The notes beneath the pieces are model-generated. The model saw only the letters and a list, made by a program, of their open reading frames with translations, searched no databases and was not told the origin of the DNA. Positions 18,405-26,123 of a stretch of 37,384 nt of DNA are shown here, piece by piece. Origin of the DNA: Acidimicrobiia bacterium (GTDB taxonomy: Bacteria > Actinomycetota > Acidimicrobiia > Acidimicrobiales > SZUA-35); NCBI GenBank assembly GCA_029863385.1, contig JAOTVU010000028.1, positions 1-37,384 of the forward strand, read 5' to 3'. Numbering within the stretch: position 1 is the first letter of the stretch; every line of letters begins with the position of its first letter. The position numbers were made by a program, and so were the translations under genes.

Positions 18405-19034
18405 CTATCGGGCCGCCCGATCCGAGGTGGTGTCGGAACCGGAGTTCCGACGGTGCTTCTGTATACGTTCCGGGTTGTAGCCGACAGCCGGCCGGCTGTC
18501 GGTGCCTCGCATCCAGGGTTGTCGCCTCGCCCAAGATCCCCTTTCCACCGAGGACGCTCCCCGATCGTTCTTGGATTTGGACGTGGGCTTCAGGCCCGGG
18601 TGTGCAAACGACGCCGAAACGTGCCGCAGTTCCCATACCAGCAACCCGAGGTGCGTAGCGATAATAGCAATGCCGAGCGGAATCATCCGGATCCAAGGGG
18701 CATCCCTTACGATCCACACGGCCATGAAGATCAGAGCCAGTCGCATGACGTATCCGCCGAGCGCCACTGAGGCTACCAGACCGAGCGAGATACGAGCGGC
18801 CCAGCGCAACAAATATGCGGACAGAAGAAAATTGACCAGGACGATCGCCATGGCATAGGCCACGGAGGTCGCAGCGGACAGCCCACCGATCACCGCGACC
18901 GCGGCAAACACGATCGGCATGACCAGAAGACCACGACGAGCCATGTCCCGGGCAACCTCCGCGGCCGGCGCGCCGTCGGCGGGAGCGCCGATCGAGATCG
19001 CCTGATCGTCGGACCGATCGACGTCGATCGTCAC
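18405..19034 (-). CDS. AtpI-like membrane protein with long basic tail
   Basis: A 209-residue protein at the position of atpI, between atpZ and atpB. It has four predicted membrane segments (about residues 35-53, 55-78, 82-107 and 118-135), matching the ATP synthase I family, which assists c-ring assembly or Mg uptake for the enzyme. The last 65 or so residues are hydrophilic and rich in Arg, Ser and Pro, longer than usual. The GTG start overlaps the TGA of the preceding small gene (GTGA). The family match rests on topology and position, with little residue-level signature. Confidence 0.75.
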   Translation of the reverse strand: MTIDVDRSDDQAISIGAPADGAPAAEVARDMARRGLLVMPIVFAAVAVIGGLSAATSVAYAMAIVLVNFLLSAYLLRWAARISLGLVASVALGGYVMRLALIFMAVWIVRDAPWIRMIPLGIAIIATHLGLLVWELRHVSASFAHPGLKPTSKSKNDRGASSVERGSWARRQPWMRGTDSRPAVGYNPERIQKHRRNSGSDTTSDRAAR

Positions 19035-19282
19035 GAGCCGGCCCTACGAATGCGGGCCGCTTCCTCATCCCGCGCGATGTCTCGCTGGTAGCGATAGTAG
19101 ATATTGACCACGGCACCGGCGAACCCGGCAACGGCCAACCCGATCGTCAACCAGGGCAGCGTTCCGAGACGCCGATCGAGCCACAGCCCGATCAAGGAGA
19201 AGATCACCCCGGAGAACGCCAGCTCGTAACCACCGCTGCTCTGGTGATAATCCTCGTTCCATCGACGATGATTGGCGTCCAT
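19031..19282 (-). CDS. AtpZ-like small membrane protein of the atp operon
   Basis: An 83-residue protein with two membrane helices. The motif GGYELAFSGVIFSLIGLWLD, followed by a short Gly-containing turn and PWLTIGLAVAGFAGAVVNIYY, is the pattern of the AtpZ/AtpI family (G-x-x-x-a-x-x-x-G-x-x-L-G-x-x-x-D-x-x-x-G). Such proteins precede atpI or atpB in many atp operons. An AAGGA lies 6 bases before the ATG. It begins the atp operon proper, downstream of wecA. Confidence 0.82.
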   Translation of the reverse strand: MDANHRRWNEDYHQSSGGYELAFSGVIFSLIGLWLDRRLGTLPWLTIGLAVAGFAGAVVNIYYRYQRDIARDEEAARIRRAGS

Positions 19283-19340
19283 GTTCGTTCGTCCTTATCC
19301 CACGGGCTCGACACTCCGCTCGGAACCGGCGTCGATCGAA

Positions 19341-19369
19341 ACGATAGAGAGCGGCGGGCTCCAAACCAA
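19341..19369 (-). promoter_or_regulatory. Candidate promoter of the atp operon
   Basis: Minus-strand TTGGTT (19364-19369), 17 bases, TATCGT (19341-19346). Transcription would start near 19334, giving a leader of about 50 bases before atpZ. It lies in the 176-base gap after wecA. Confidence 0.4.
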
Positions 19370-19458
19370 CACCGGAGCGGCGGGATCGTAGTCCAAGGAG
19401 GGAGGCGTCATGGGGTCACCTACCTCGAAAATCGGGCTTGTGCGGAAATCGCGCGTGA

Positions 19459-20748
19459 TCAGCGGCCGACGGCGTCCCTGGCCCCGTCCACCACCTTCAG
19501 CCGACGATCGCGATTCGAACTCTTGGGTAGCTGCTCGACGGATTGCGCCGTTTCGTAGGAGAGGTGTACAGCAGGCTCGATTGAGGATTCGGGTCTGATC
19601 GGGGCGCTCGAGGGCGGTCCGACCCGCTCGCTCCCCCGGTCCATCCCCCTCGCCCGAACCCCCGGGTGGAACCAGGTGTAGAGCAACAAGCCCAGCGCAG
19701 CCACCCCGAAGGGTACGACGCCGTCACCCTGACCTTCGTTGTACGTCGGATACAGCACGAAGGCCGACAGCAGGGCCGTCCAGGCCCAAAGAATACCAAC
19801 GCTTCGCCGGTGACCGTGACCGAGTCGAACGAGGCGGTGATGGAGATGGTCCTTGTCGGCCGTGGCCAGCCCCTGCCGCTGGGTCGCCCGGCGGATGATG
19901 GCGAACGCCGTGTCGAGGACCGGCACCCCGAGGATCAAGAGCGGAATGGCCAGCGGTGCGTAGAAGAAGAAGGTCTGACCACTGAACGGATCGGGGGTCC
20001 GGCCCCCGACCGCCATCGTCGAGGCCGCCATCAGAGTCCCCAGCAGCAGGCTCCCGCTGTCGCCCATGAAGATCTGGGCCGGATACACGTTCCAGGGCAG
20101 GAACCCGACGCACATGCCGAGGGTGAGTGCGGCCACCAGCGGACCGATGTTGCCGGGGAACAGCAACTCTGCATCGCCGAGACGGACCGCGTAGAGCAGG
20201 AAGGCCCCGGCGCCGATGGCGACGATGCCTCCGGCGAGGCCGTCGAGCCCGTCGATGAAGTTGACCGCGTTGGCCATACCGAGAACCCAGACGACCGAGA
20301 CCAGGAGCGCCAGGTCGTAGGGCATGACGAAGACGTCCAGAAACGGAACGCGGAACCAGATGATGCTGACGCCGCCCAGCCCGAGCAGGAAGGCGGCCAG
20401 GCTCAAGCCGGCGGTCTTGGCCGGGGCCGAGATGTCCCGAACGTCATCGATCAGCCCGATCAGGCAGGCCACCGTAGCGCTGGCCACGACCGCGAACGGT
20501 TCACTCGACCCCTGGAACAGCGGGGTGAACCAACCCGAATACCAGGCGACGACGAACCCGGCGACGAACCCCAGATACATGGCGGTACCGCCGAGGATCG
20601 GAGTCGGGCGTTCGTGGAGGCGCCGGGCGTCGGGTTCGATCAACAAGCCTGTCGCATGAGCGACGAAACGGGAGAGGGGGACCAGGGCCAGGGTCACTCC
20701 GGCGGTTACGGCGGCGACGACCAGGTAGGACGAGAGAACCGGGCGCAT
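19459..20748 (-). CDS. wecA: UDP-GlcNAc:undecaprenyl-phosphate GlcNAc-1-phosphate transferase (WecA/TagO family)
   Basis: A 429-residue polytopic membrane enzyme that starts assembly of cell-envelope polysaccharide on undecaprenyl or decaprenyl phosphate. Family motifs: DARRLHERPTPILGG (residues 40-54), the Asp pair LIGLIDDVRD (101-102), ANAVNFIDGLDGLAGG (159-174), IFMGDSGSLLLG, and the sugar-nucleotide loop ADKDHLHHRLVRLGHGHR. In Mycobacterium the homologue also sits directly before atpI-atpB. The last 60 residues form a hydrophilic tail not found in shorter homologues. A TAGCGT box (20761-20766) lies 12 bases before the ATG. Confidence 0.94.
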   Translation of the reverse strand: MRPVLSSYLVVAAVTAGVTLALVPLSRFVAHATGLLIEPDARRLHERPTPILGGTAMYLGFVAGFVVAWYSGWFTPLFQGSSEPFAVVASATVACLIGLIDDVRDISAPAKTAGLSLAAFLLGLGGVSIIWFRVPFLDVFVMPYDLALLVSVVWVLGMANAVNFIDGLDGLAGGIVAIGAGAFLLYAVRLGDAELLFPGNIGPLVAALTLGMCVGFLPWNVYPAQIFMGDSGSLLLGTLMAASTMAVGGRTPDPFSGQTFFFYAPLAIPLLILGVPVLDTAFAIIRRATQRQGLATADKDHLHHRLVRLGHGHRRSVGILWAWTALLSAFVLYPTYNEGQGDGVVPFGVAALGLLLYTWFHPGVRARGMDRGSERVGPPSSAPIRPESSIEPAVHLSYETAQSVEQLPKSSNRDRRLKVVDGARDAVGR

Positions 20749-20760
20749 GTGTCCCGACCA

Positions 20761-20766
20761 ACGCTA
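20761..20766 (-). promoter_or_regulatory. Probable -10 box TAGCGT of wecA
   Basis: It lies 12 bases before the wecA ATG, giving a leader of about 5 bases. One arm of the 20784-20829 inverted repeat sits where the -35 element would be. Confidence 0.4.
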
Positions 20767-20783
20767 CACCCTCGAACCCTCCA

Positions 20784-20829
20784 TTGTGTGCGGCCCACGC
20801 CCGAGTTCCCGGGTCGACGGCGCACACAA
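20784..20829. repeat. Long-armed inverted repeat upstream of wecA
   Basis: TTGTGTGCG (20784-20792) and CGCACACAA (20821-20829) are perfect 9-bp arms separated by 28 bases, with a smaller CCCG/CGGG stem inside. One arm abuts the -35 zone of the wecA promoter, so an operator or a U-less terminator of glyA are both possible. Confidence 0.5.
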
Positions 20830-20860
20830 ACGGGGGCCACCGTCACCACGGGGGCTTCCG

Positions 20861-20896
20861 TGCGGTCCGCGCCCGGATAGCCGGGCGCGGGGCGCA
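20861..20896. terminator. Strong GC hairpin after glyA
   Basis: CGCGCCCGG (20868-20876) and CCGGGCGCG (20881-20889) form a 9-bp stem with loop ATAG, extended by C-G and T-G pairs and then, past a G-G mismatch, TGCG/CGCA. It lies 18 bases after the glyA stop. There is no T-run on the minus strand, as in many high-GC actinobacterial terminators. Confidence 0.65.
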
Positions 20897-20913
20897 CAGA
20901 TGAGTGGGGTGGG

Positions 20914-22164
20914 TCAGACGAGATCGGGGTACGGGGCCAACGGGGTGCAGAGCTGACGCACCTCGTTGCGGATCCCCTTGATCGCGGCCTCGTCGGTTCG
21001 GTTCCGCAGCGTGGCGGCGATCAGACGGCCGATCTCGGCCATCTCCGGCTCCTTCATACCCTGGGTCGTCACGGCCGGCGTTCCGATGCGGATGCCGGAG
21101 GTGACGAACGGCGACCGGGGGTCGTCGGGGATCGAGTTTCGGTTGAGGGTGATGCCGGCTTCGTCGAGAACCGTCTGGGCCTCCTTGCCGCTCAGATCTT
21201 CGTCGAAGGGCCGTAGATCCACGAGCAGGAGATGATTGTCGGTGCCGCCCGAAACGAGGCGGAAGCCCTCCGCGGCGAGGCTCTCGGCCAGGGCGGCGGC
21301 GTTGCTCACGACCTGAGCCGCGTAGGTCCGGAATTCGTCGGTGGCCGCTTCGGCGAAGGCAACCGCCTTGGCGGCGATGGCGTGCTCCTGGGGGCCGCCC
21401 TGCTGGCCGGGAAACACCGCCTTGTCGATGGCGGCGGCCAAGTCGTCGGTGCACAGGATGCAGCCGCCGCGCGGGCCACGCATCGTCTTGTGGGTGGTGA
21501 AGGTGACGACATCGGAGTAGGGAACCGGGTTCGGGTGCAAACCGCCGGCGATCAGGCCGGCGATGTGTGCCGCGTCGAACAGCAGCAGTGCACCGACCTC
21601 GTCGGCGATCTTGCGGAACGGTTCAGGTTCGATGATCCGGGGGTACGCCGTGGCACCGGCGACGATCAACTTGGGGCGGTGTTCGGCGGCGAGATCGGCA
21701 ATCTCGTCCATCTGAAGTCGCTCGTCGGAGTCACCGACCCGATAGCCGATGAAGTTGTACATCATGCCGGAGGCGTTGACCGGTGAGCCGTGGGTCAGGT
21801 GTCCGCCGTGATCGAGGCTGAGACCGAGGACGGTGTCGCCGGGATCGAGGAGCGCCTGGTAGACGGCCATGTTGGCGTTGGCTCCGGAGTGCGGCTGCAC
21901 GTTGGCGTGGTCGGCGCCGAAGAGCGCGCAGACGCGCTGTCGGGCCAGATCCTCGACCTGGTCGACGATCTGATTACCGCCGTAGTAGCGGCGGCCGGGA
22001 TAGCCCTCGGAGTACTTGTTGGTGAAGACCGAACCGGTGGCGGCCATCACGGCCGGGGATGCGAAGTTCTCGGACGCGATCAGCTGGAGCGCTGTGTTCT
22101 GGCGTTCGACTTCGGCCCGGGTCAGCCGCTCCGTTTCGGAGTCGTTCAGAATCGGCCAAGGCAT
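20914..22164 (-). CDS. glyA: Serine hydroxymethyltransferase
   Basis: A 416-residue PLP enzyme that converts serine and tetrahydrofolate to glycine and methylene-tetrahydrofolate. Motifs: [14 protein letters not shown] (residues 27-40), YPGRRYYGG (55-63), the substrate loop [10 protein letters not shown], and the PLP lysine in [16 protein letters not shown] (Lys226). The length is normal. AGGAG (22175-22179) lies 10 bases before the ATG and directly follows the rpiB stop, so glyA is co-transcribed with rpiB. The rpiB-glyA pair before the atp region matches the order I recall from Firmicutes. Confidence 0.97.
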   Translation of the reverse strand: MPWPILNDSETERLTRAEVERQNTALQLIASENFASPAVMAATGSVFTNKYSEGYPGRRYYGGNQIVDQVEDLARQRVCALFGADHANVQPHSGANANMAVYQALLDPGDTVLGLSLDHGGHLTHGSPVNASGMMYNFIGYRVGDSDERLQMDEIADLAAEHRPKLIVAGATAYPRIIEPEPFRKIADEVGALLLFDAAHIAGLIAGGLHPNPVPYSDVVTFTTHKTMRGPRGGCILCTDDLAAAIDKAVFPGQQGGPQEHAIAAKAVAFAEAATDEFRTYAAQVVSNAAALAESLAAEGFRLVSGGTDNHLLLVDLRPFDEDLSGKEAQTVLDEAGITLNRNSIPDDPRSPFVTSGIRIGTPAVTTQGMKEPEMAEIGRLIAATLRNRTDEAAIKGIRNEVRQLCTPLAPYPDLV

Positions 22165-22171
22165 GAGGGCA

Positions 22172-22618
22172 CTACTCCTGTTCCTGTTCTAGGTGGGAAA
22201 TCTTGTCGACCCGACGGCTGTGACGGCCACCGGCGAAGTCAGCGGCGAGAAACGCGTCGACCGCGTCGAGGGCCACCTGGGGCCCGATGAACCGCTGGCC
22301 GACACACATCACGTTGGCGTTGTTGTGTTCACGGCTCAGCCGAGCAGAGGTTACGTCGTGGACGGTGGCGGCGCGCACACCGCGCACCTTGTTGGCGGCG
22401 ATACAGATCCCGATCCCGCTGCCGCACACGGCCACGCCGAGGTCGACCTCGCCCCCGACGACCGCCCGACCCACGGCCGAGCCGTAATCGGGGTAGTCGA
22501 CCGACACCGAATCGTGGGTGCCCAGGTCGACGACCTTGTGGCCGGACGCCTCGATGTGCTCGGCCAGCTGCTGCTTCAGCTCGAATCCGGCATGATCGGA
22601 CCCAACCGCAATTCTCAT
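22172..22618 (-). CDS. rpiB: Ribose-5-phosphate isomerase B
   Basis: A 148-residue enzyme that interconverts ribose 5-phosphate and ribulose 5-phosphate. The N-terminus [15 protein letters not shown], catalytic Cys65 in [16 protein letters not shown], and [16 protein letters not shown] are typical of RpiB/LacAB proteins. ATG 22618 is chosen because the conserved domain begins there and GGAAGG lies about 10 bases upstream; a longer version from ATG 22648 would add ten residues. The C-terminus [12 protein letters not shown] is the conserved phosphate-binding end. It lies between prmC and glyA. Confidence 0.94.
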   Translation of the reverse strand: MRIAVGSDHAGFELKQQLAEHIEASGHKVVDLGTHDSVSVDYPDYGSAVGRAVVGGEVDLGVAVCGSGIGICIAANKVRGVRAATVHDVTSARLSREHNNANVMCVGQRFIGPQVALDAVDAFLAADFAGGRHSRRVDKISHLEQEQE

Positions 22619-22684
22619 GGCCGTCGAACCTTCCGTGGGGCTGCTCATTCATCCGGCGGCCCCGGGCCGAGACGAGACCACGAC

Positions 22685-23575
22685 CTAGGAGCGTAGGGGG
22701 AATCGGGCGACAATAGCGCGCCCCCGACCGGTTAGGTCCTTGATTTTTTGTATGGCGGCGAAGCGTGCCCCCGCCCACTCGGCCATGGCGTCGATCTGGT
22801 CGGGGGCCATTTCCAGGACGAGCGCCCCTTCGTCGACCAGCCACTCGGGCCCGACGGCGATCAGATGCTCGAGATGACCGGTGGCCGGGATCGAGTGGAA
22901 CGACGTCGTGTCGGGCGCGAACAGCGCACCCCGGGGCTCCCAGGCGACCTGGGGGTCCACCTCGTCACCTTCGGCCACGTACGGGGGGTTGGAGACGATG
23001 ACCCCGACCTCCCCGCGCAGCCACGGCGGGAGCGCGTCAAACCAGTCGCCTTCGGCCACCCGGACCCGCGATCCGGCCCGGCCGATCCCGACGATGTTGG
23101 CCCTGGCCACGGCGGCCGCATCGGCCGACCGGTCGGTCAGCCACACGTCGGAGGCGTCGGTCTCCATCGCAATCGACAGCCCGATCGCGCCCGATCCGGT
23201 TCCCAGATCGACGACGGTGACTCTCGGCGCGGCGGCGGTCAGTCGGCGGACCTCGGAGATCGCCTGGCCGGCAACGATCTCGGTTTCCGGCCGGGGAATC
23301 AACACCCGACGGTCGATGAACAGATCGAGATGGCGGAAGCCCCAACGGCCGATGACATACTGCAGCGGCTCGCCGGCCTGACGTCGGGCGACCATGGCGT
23401 CGAACGCCGCGACGTGTCGTTGTGTGGCGTGCTGGTCGAGTAGCTCGATCCACTCGGCGCCATCGGTTCCGGTGGCTCGCTGGCCGATATGGCGGGCGCT
23501 GAGTTCGGGGTCGGGAACGTCGGCCCGCGCCAACTGCTCGGTCGCTTCGGCTGTCAACTGGCGCCAGGTGACCAT
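22685..23575 (-). CDS. prmC: Release factor glutamine methyltransferase PrmC (HemK)
   Basis: A 296-residue enzyme that methylates the GGQ glutamine of release factors. The N-terminal helical domain ends with the conserved GEPLQYVIGRWGF (residues 68-80). The SAM motif VVDLGTGSGAIGLS (121-134) and the catalytic VIVSNPPYV (NPPY 196-199) follow. It lies 27 bases after prfA, whose product is its substrate, so enzyme and target are co-transcribed. The protein ends with IQKIKDLTGRGRAIVAR, the usual PrmC end. Confidence 0.95.
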   Translation of the reverse strand: MVTWRQLTAEATEQLARADVPDPELSARHIGQRATGTDGAEWIELLDQHATQRHVAAFDAMVARRQAGEPLQYVIGRWGFRHLDLFIDRRVLIPRPETEIVAGQAISEVRRLTAAAPRVTVVDLGTGSGAIGLSIAMETDASDVWLTDRSADAAAVARANIVGIGRAGSRVRVAEGDWFDALPPWLRGEVGVIVSNPPYVAEGDEVDPQVAWEPRGALFAPDTTSFHSIPATGHLEHLIAVGPEWLVDEGALVLEMAPDQIDAMAEWAGARFAAIQKIKDLTGRGRAIVARFPLRS

Positions 23576-23602
23576 CGGAGACGCTCGACTCCCTTCGCCC
23601 GA

Positions 23603-24679
23603 CTACGCCGTGGCGACGGCGTCCTCGGACAGCTGCCGGGCCCGTTCATGCTGGACGAGCGCATCGCTGATCTCGGTCAGGTCACCGGCGAGAATTCGAT
23701 CGAGCTTGTGGATCGTGAGGCCGATCCGGTGGTCGGTGACCCGGTTCTCCTTGAAGTTGTAGGTCCGGATCTTCTCGGAGCGGCCCCCGCCGCCGGTCTG
23801 GTCGCGACGGGTGGCCGACGCCTCCTCCCGCTGGCGGTCGAGCTCTTTCTGCAGCAGGCGTGATCGCAGCACCTTCAGGGCGCGCTCCCGGTTCTGCAAC
23901 TGTGACTTCTCGTCCTGCATCGACACGACCTCACCTGTCGGCAGATGAGTGACCCGGACGGCCGAGTCGGTGGTGTTGACGTGCTGACCGCCGGCCCCCG
24001 ACGACCGGTAGGTGTCGAAGCGGAGGTCGTTCATGTCGATGTCGATGTCGACCTCGTCGGCCTCGGGCAGCACGGTCACGGTGGCCGACGACGTGTGAAC
24101 CCGACCCTGGGACTCGGTGACCGGTACCCGCTGGACCCGGTGTGGTCCGGCTTCGAACTTCATTCGGGTCCAGGCGTCGTTGCCCTTCACCATGAAGGTG
24201 ACCTCGTCGAAGCCACCGAGGTCGGACGTGCTGGAGTTCATGAGCTCGAATCCCCAACCGCAATTCTGGGCGAACGCCTTGTACATCTCGTAGAGGTCGC
24301 GGGCGAACAGGTTGGCCTCCTCGCCGCCCTCGGCCCCCCGTATCTCCACGATCACGTTGCGACCGTCGTTTGGGTCCTTCGGGAGGAGCAGCACCTTCAG
24401 CTCGGCTTCGAGCCGCTCGATGTCGGCCTCGGCGGCGCCGGCCATCTGGCGGATTTCGTCGCGGTCGGCGGCGTCGGCTTCGGCCAGCATCTGGTTGGCG
24501 GCCTCGACGTCGTCGTAACGCTCCCGGAGTTCGGCGGTGAGGGTGACGATCTCACCCAGGGCGGCGTACCGCCGTGACATCTCCACAAACCGCTTGTTGT
24601 CGGCGACCAGCTCGGGATCGGCCATTCTGGCCTCGAGCTCACGGTATTCATCGGTGAGCGCACTGAGTCGTTCGAGCAT
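23603..24679 (-). CDS. prfA: Peptide chain release factor 1
   Basis: A 358-residue factor that terminates translation at UAA and UAG. The recognition tripeptide is PVT (186-188) in RVPVTESQGRVHTS, where the family has PxT, and the catalytic GGQ is at residues 230-232 in SSGAGGQHVNTTDSAV. The length matches bacterial RF1. The ATG start lies 36 bases after the unknown gene; no strong ribosome binding site is visible. prmC follows. Confidence 0.97.
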   Translation of the reverse strand: MLERLSALTDEYRELEARMADPELVADNKRFVEMSRRYAALGEIVTLTAELRERYDDVEAANQMLAEADAADRDEIRQMAGAAEADIERLEAELKVLLLPKDPNDGRNVIVEIRGAEGGEEANLFARDLYEMYKAFAQNCGWGFELMNSSTSDLGGFDEVTFMVKGNDAWTRMKFEAGPHRVQRVPVTESQGRVHTSSATVTVLPEADEVDIDIDMNDLRFDTYRSSGAGGQHVNTTDSAVRVTHLPTGEVVSMQDEKSQLQNRERALKVLRSRLLQKELDRQREEASATRRDQTGGGGRSEKIRTYNFKENRVTDHRIGLTIHKLDRILAGDLTEISDALVQHERARQLSEDAVATA

Positions 24680-24715
24680 GTCTCTGAGGCTACCGCCTGG
24701 GGGCTGGCGGACCGG

Positions 24716-25702
24716 TCAGCCCCAGGGCGTGTCGACCGATCGAACGGAGAGGCCGGGAGCGGCACCGGCCACCCGACGCTCAACCAGTTCACGATCGCGG
24801 TGAGGAACCACGAGCGTCAACGATGACGACGGATCGATTCGATGCCGGTAGTCGACGGCCTGAGGCAGCAGATCGAAGTCGAGGCCGGCCGAGCAGACCA
24901 CGGTGGCTCGATCGCTGGGTGAGAAGGCGGCCGACGGTTCGGTGTACAACCCGCCGTCGGGCCACAGCGGTGGCAGGGGATCCAGGTCGACGAGGTCGAT
25001 GGCCGCCGGATCGTCGAGCAGGATCGAGCGGAGCCAGCGTGGACGCGCCAGTCGATTGAGGGGATGCAGGGCGACGCCTGAGCGGCGCTGCGACACAACC
25101 AGGGCGACGGATCGGTGGAGGCGCTCGATGTCGTCGAGATGGCCGAGGACGAATCCCTGCAGCTCCCTGTCGGCTCGTCCGACCCCGACCCGCACGGAGA
25201 TCTCCTCGCCTTCCGAGCCGGCCGGTTCGACTCTGGCCACCTCCAGACCAAGTACTTCGCCTGTCAGGTGGCCGTGGTCGTCGACCACTCGGGCCCCGGC
25301 ATCGGCCATGACGGCGGCCGCCCGCCAGAGGTCCTCACCGAGATCAGGCGGTTCCGGGAGGCGACCCGGCTCGGCCGGAACGGCTTCGGCACCGATGATG
25401 CCCATCACGGTGACGTCCGCCGAGAGGAGCGAGGCCCGGCGGGCCAGATGACCGGCGAGCTCGTTGGCGGTGTCGGCGAAGACGGTGAGTCGGCCACCGC
25501 CTTTGGTCTGGGCCCAGGCCAGGATCGGGCCGAGGTCACCGAGCCGGTCGGCGAGGGCGAAGAGACGGTCGCCGACGATCCCGCAGCTCAGTGACAGACC
25601 GGGCTGGACGACGTGGTCGCAGGACGTGCCCGCGACTGCCGTCACGAGGGCGTTCAGCTTGGCCGAGTTGAGGGCCGCCAGTCGGGCGTCGTTCATCGCC
25701 AC
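24716..25702 (-). CDS. Unknown protein between rpmE and prfA
   Basis: I do not recognise this protein of about 328 residues. It is soluble, acidic, and rich in Leu, Ala, Val and Asp, with no signal peptide or membrane helix. The N-terminal part (AALNSAKLNALVTAV, then GIVGDRLFALADRLGDLGPILAWAQTKGGG and LTVFADTANELAGHLARRASLL) looks alpha/beta. The C-terminal half contains VVDDHGHLTGEVLGLEVARV, then ALVVSQRRSGVALHPLNR and a final VCSAGLDFDLLPQAVDY. Codon usage and third-position GC match its neighbours, and it fits between rpmE and prfA without large gaps, so it is very likely real. The start is GTG 25702 or ATG 25696. A link to translation is suggested only by position. Confidence 0.75.
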   Translation of the reverse strand: MAMNDARLAALNSAKLNALVTAVAGTSCDHVVQPGLSLSCGIVGDRLFALADRLGDLGPILAWAQTKGGGRLTVFADTANELAGHLARRASLLSADVTVMGIIGAEAVPAEPGRLPEPPDLGEDLWRAAAVMADAGARVVDDHGHLTGEVLGLEVARVEPAGSEGEEISVRVGVGRADRELQGFVLGHLDDIERLHRSVALVVSQRRSGVALHPLNRLARPRWLRSILLDDPAAIDLVDLDPLPPLWPDGGLYTEPSAAFSPSDRATVVCSAGLDFDLLPQAVDYRHRIDPSSSLTLVVPHRDRELVERRVAGAAPGLSVRSVDTPWG

Positions 25703-25774
25703 GGTGGATGGGCTGACGAGCAGGGCGCCGAATCGGGCCGCGATTCCGACACGGAGGGCGGGGCCGAACGGCCG

Positions 25775-26038
25775 CTACTCGCCGTCGGTCTTCTTCCGAC
25801 GACCGTACCGACGCTCGAAACGTTCGACGCGACCGGCGGTGTCGACGATCTTCATCTGACCGGTGAAGAACGGGTGACTGGCCGAGGAGATGTCGACCTT
25901 GGCCAGCGGATAGGTGTTGCCGTCGGACCACTCGATGGTCTCGTCGGTTTCGACGGTGGAGCGAGTCAGGAAGGAGAACTCGGCGGAGGCGTCCATGAAC
26001 ACCACGGGCCGGTAGTTGGGGTGAATGTCGGGCTTCAT
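25775..26038 (-). CDS. rpmE2: Large ribosomal subunit protein bL31, type B (zinc-free)
   Basis: An 87-residue protein with the type B L31 pattern: [28 protein letters not shown], then [29 protein letters not shown]. It has no cysteine at all, so it lacks the CxxC zinc site of the A type. L31 bridges the two ribosomal subunits. It sits between rho and the unknown gene, the place where Mycobacterium has its main L31. The ATG is the only reasonable start; GTGAGA upstream is a weak ribosome binding site. Confidence 0.94.
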   Translation of the reverse strand: MKPDIHPNYRPVVFMDASAEFSFLTRSTVETDETIEWSDGNTYPLAKVDISSASHPFFTGQMKIVDTAGRVERFERRYGRRKKTDGE

Positions 26039-26123
26039 TGTCTCACGTTTCGGGGTTTCAGGGTTTCCGTGTGTCGGTTATCGGGCCTGTTGCAGAACTG
26101 TTCAGTTTGCCGTGAAGTTGCAC

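Noticed and set aside
26096..26107. AACTG/CAGTT hairpin after rho as its terminator
   Set aside because: The stem is only 5 bp with a 2-base loop and no T-run follows; rho and rpmE are probably co-transcribed.
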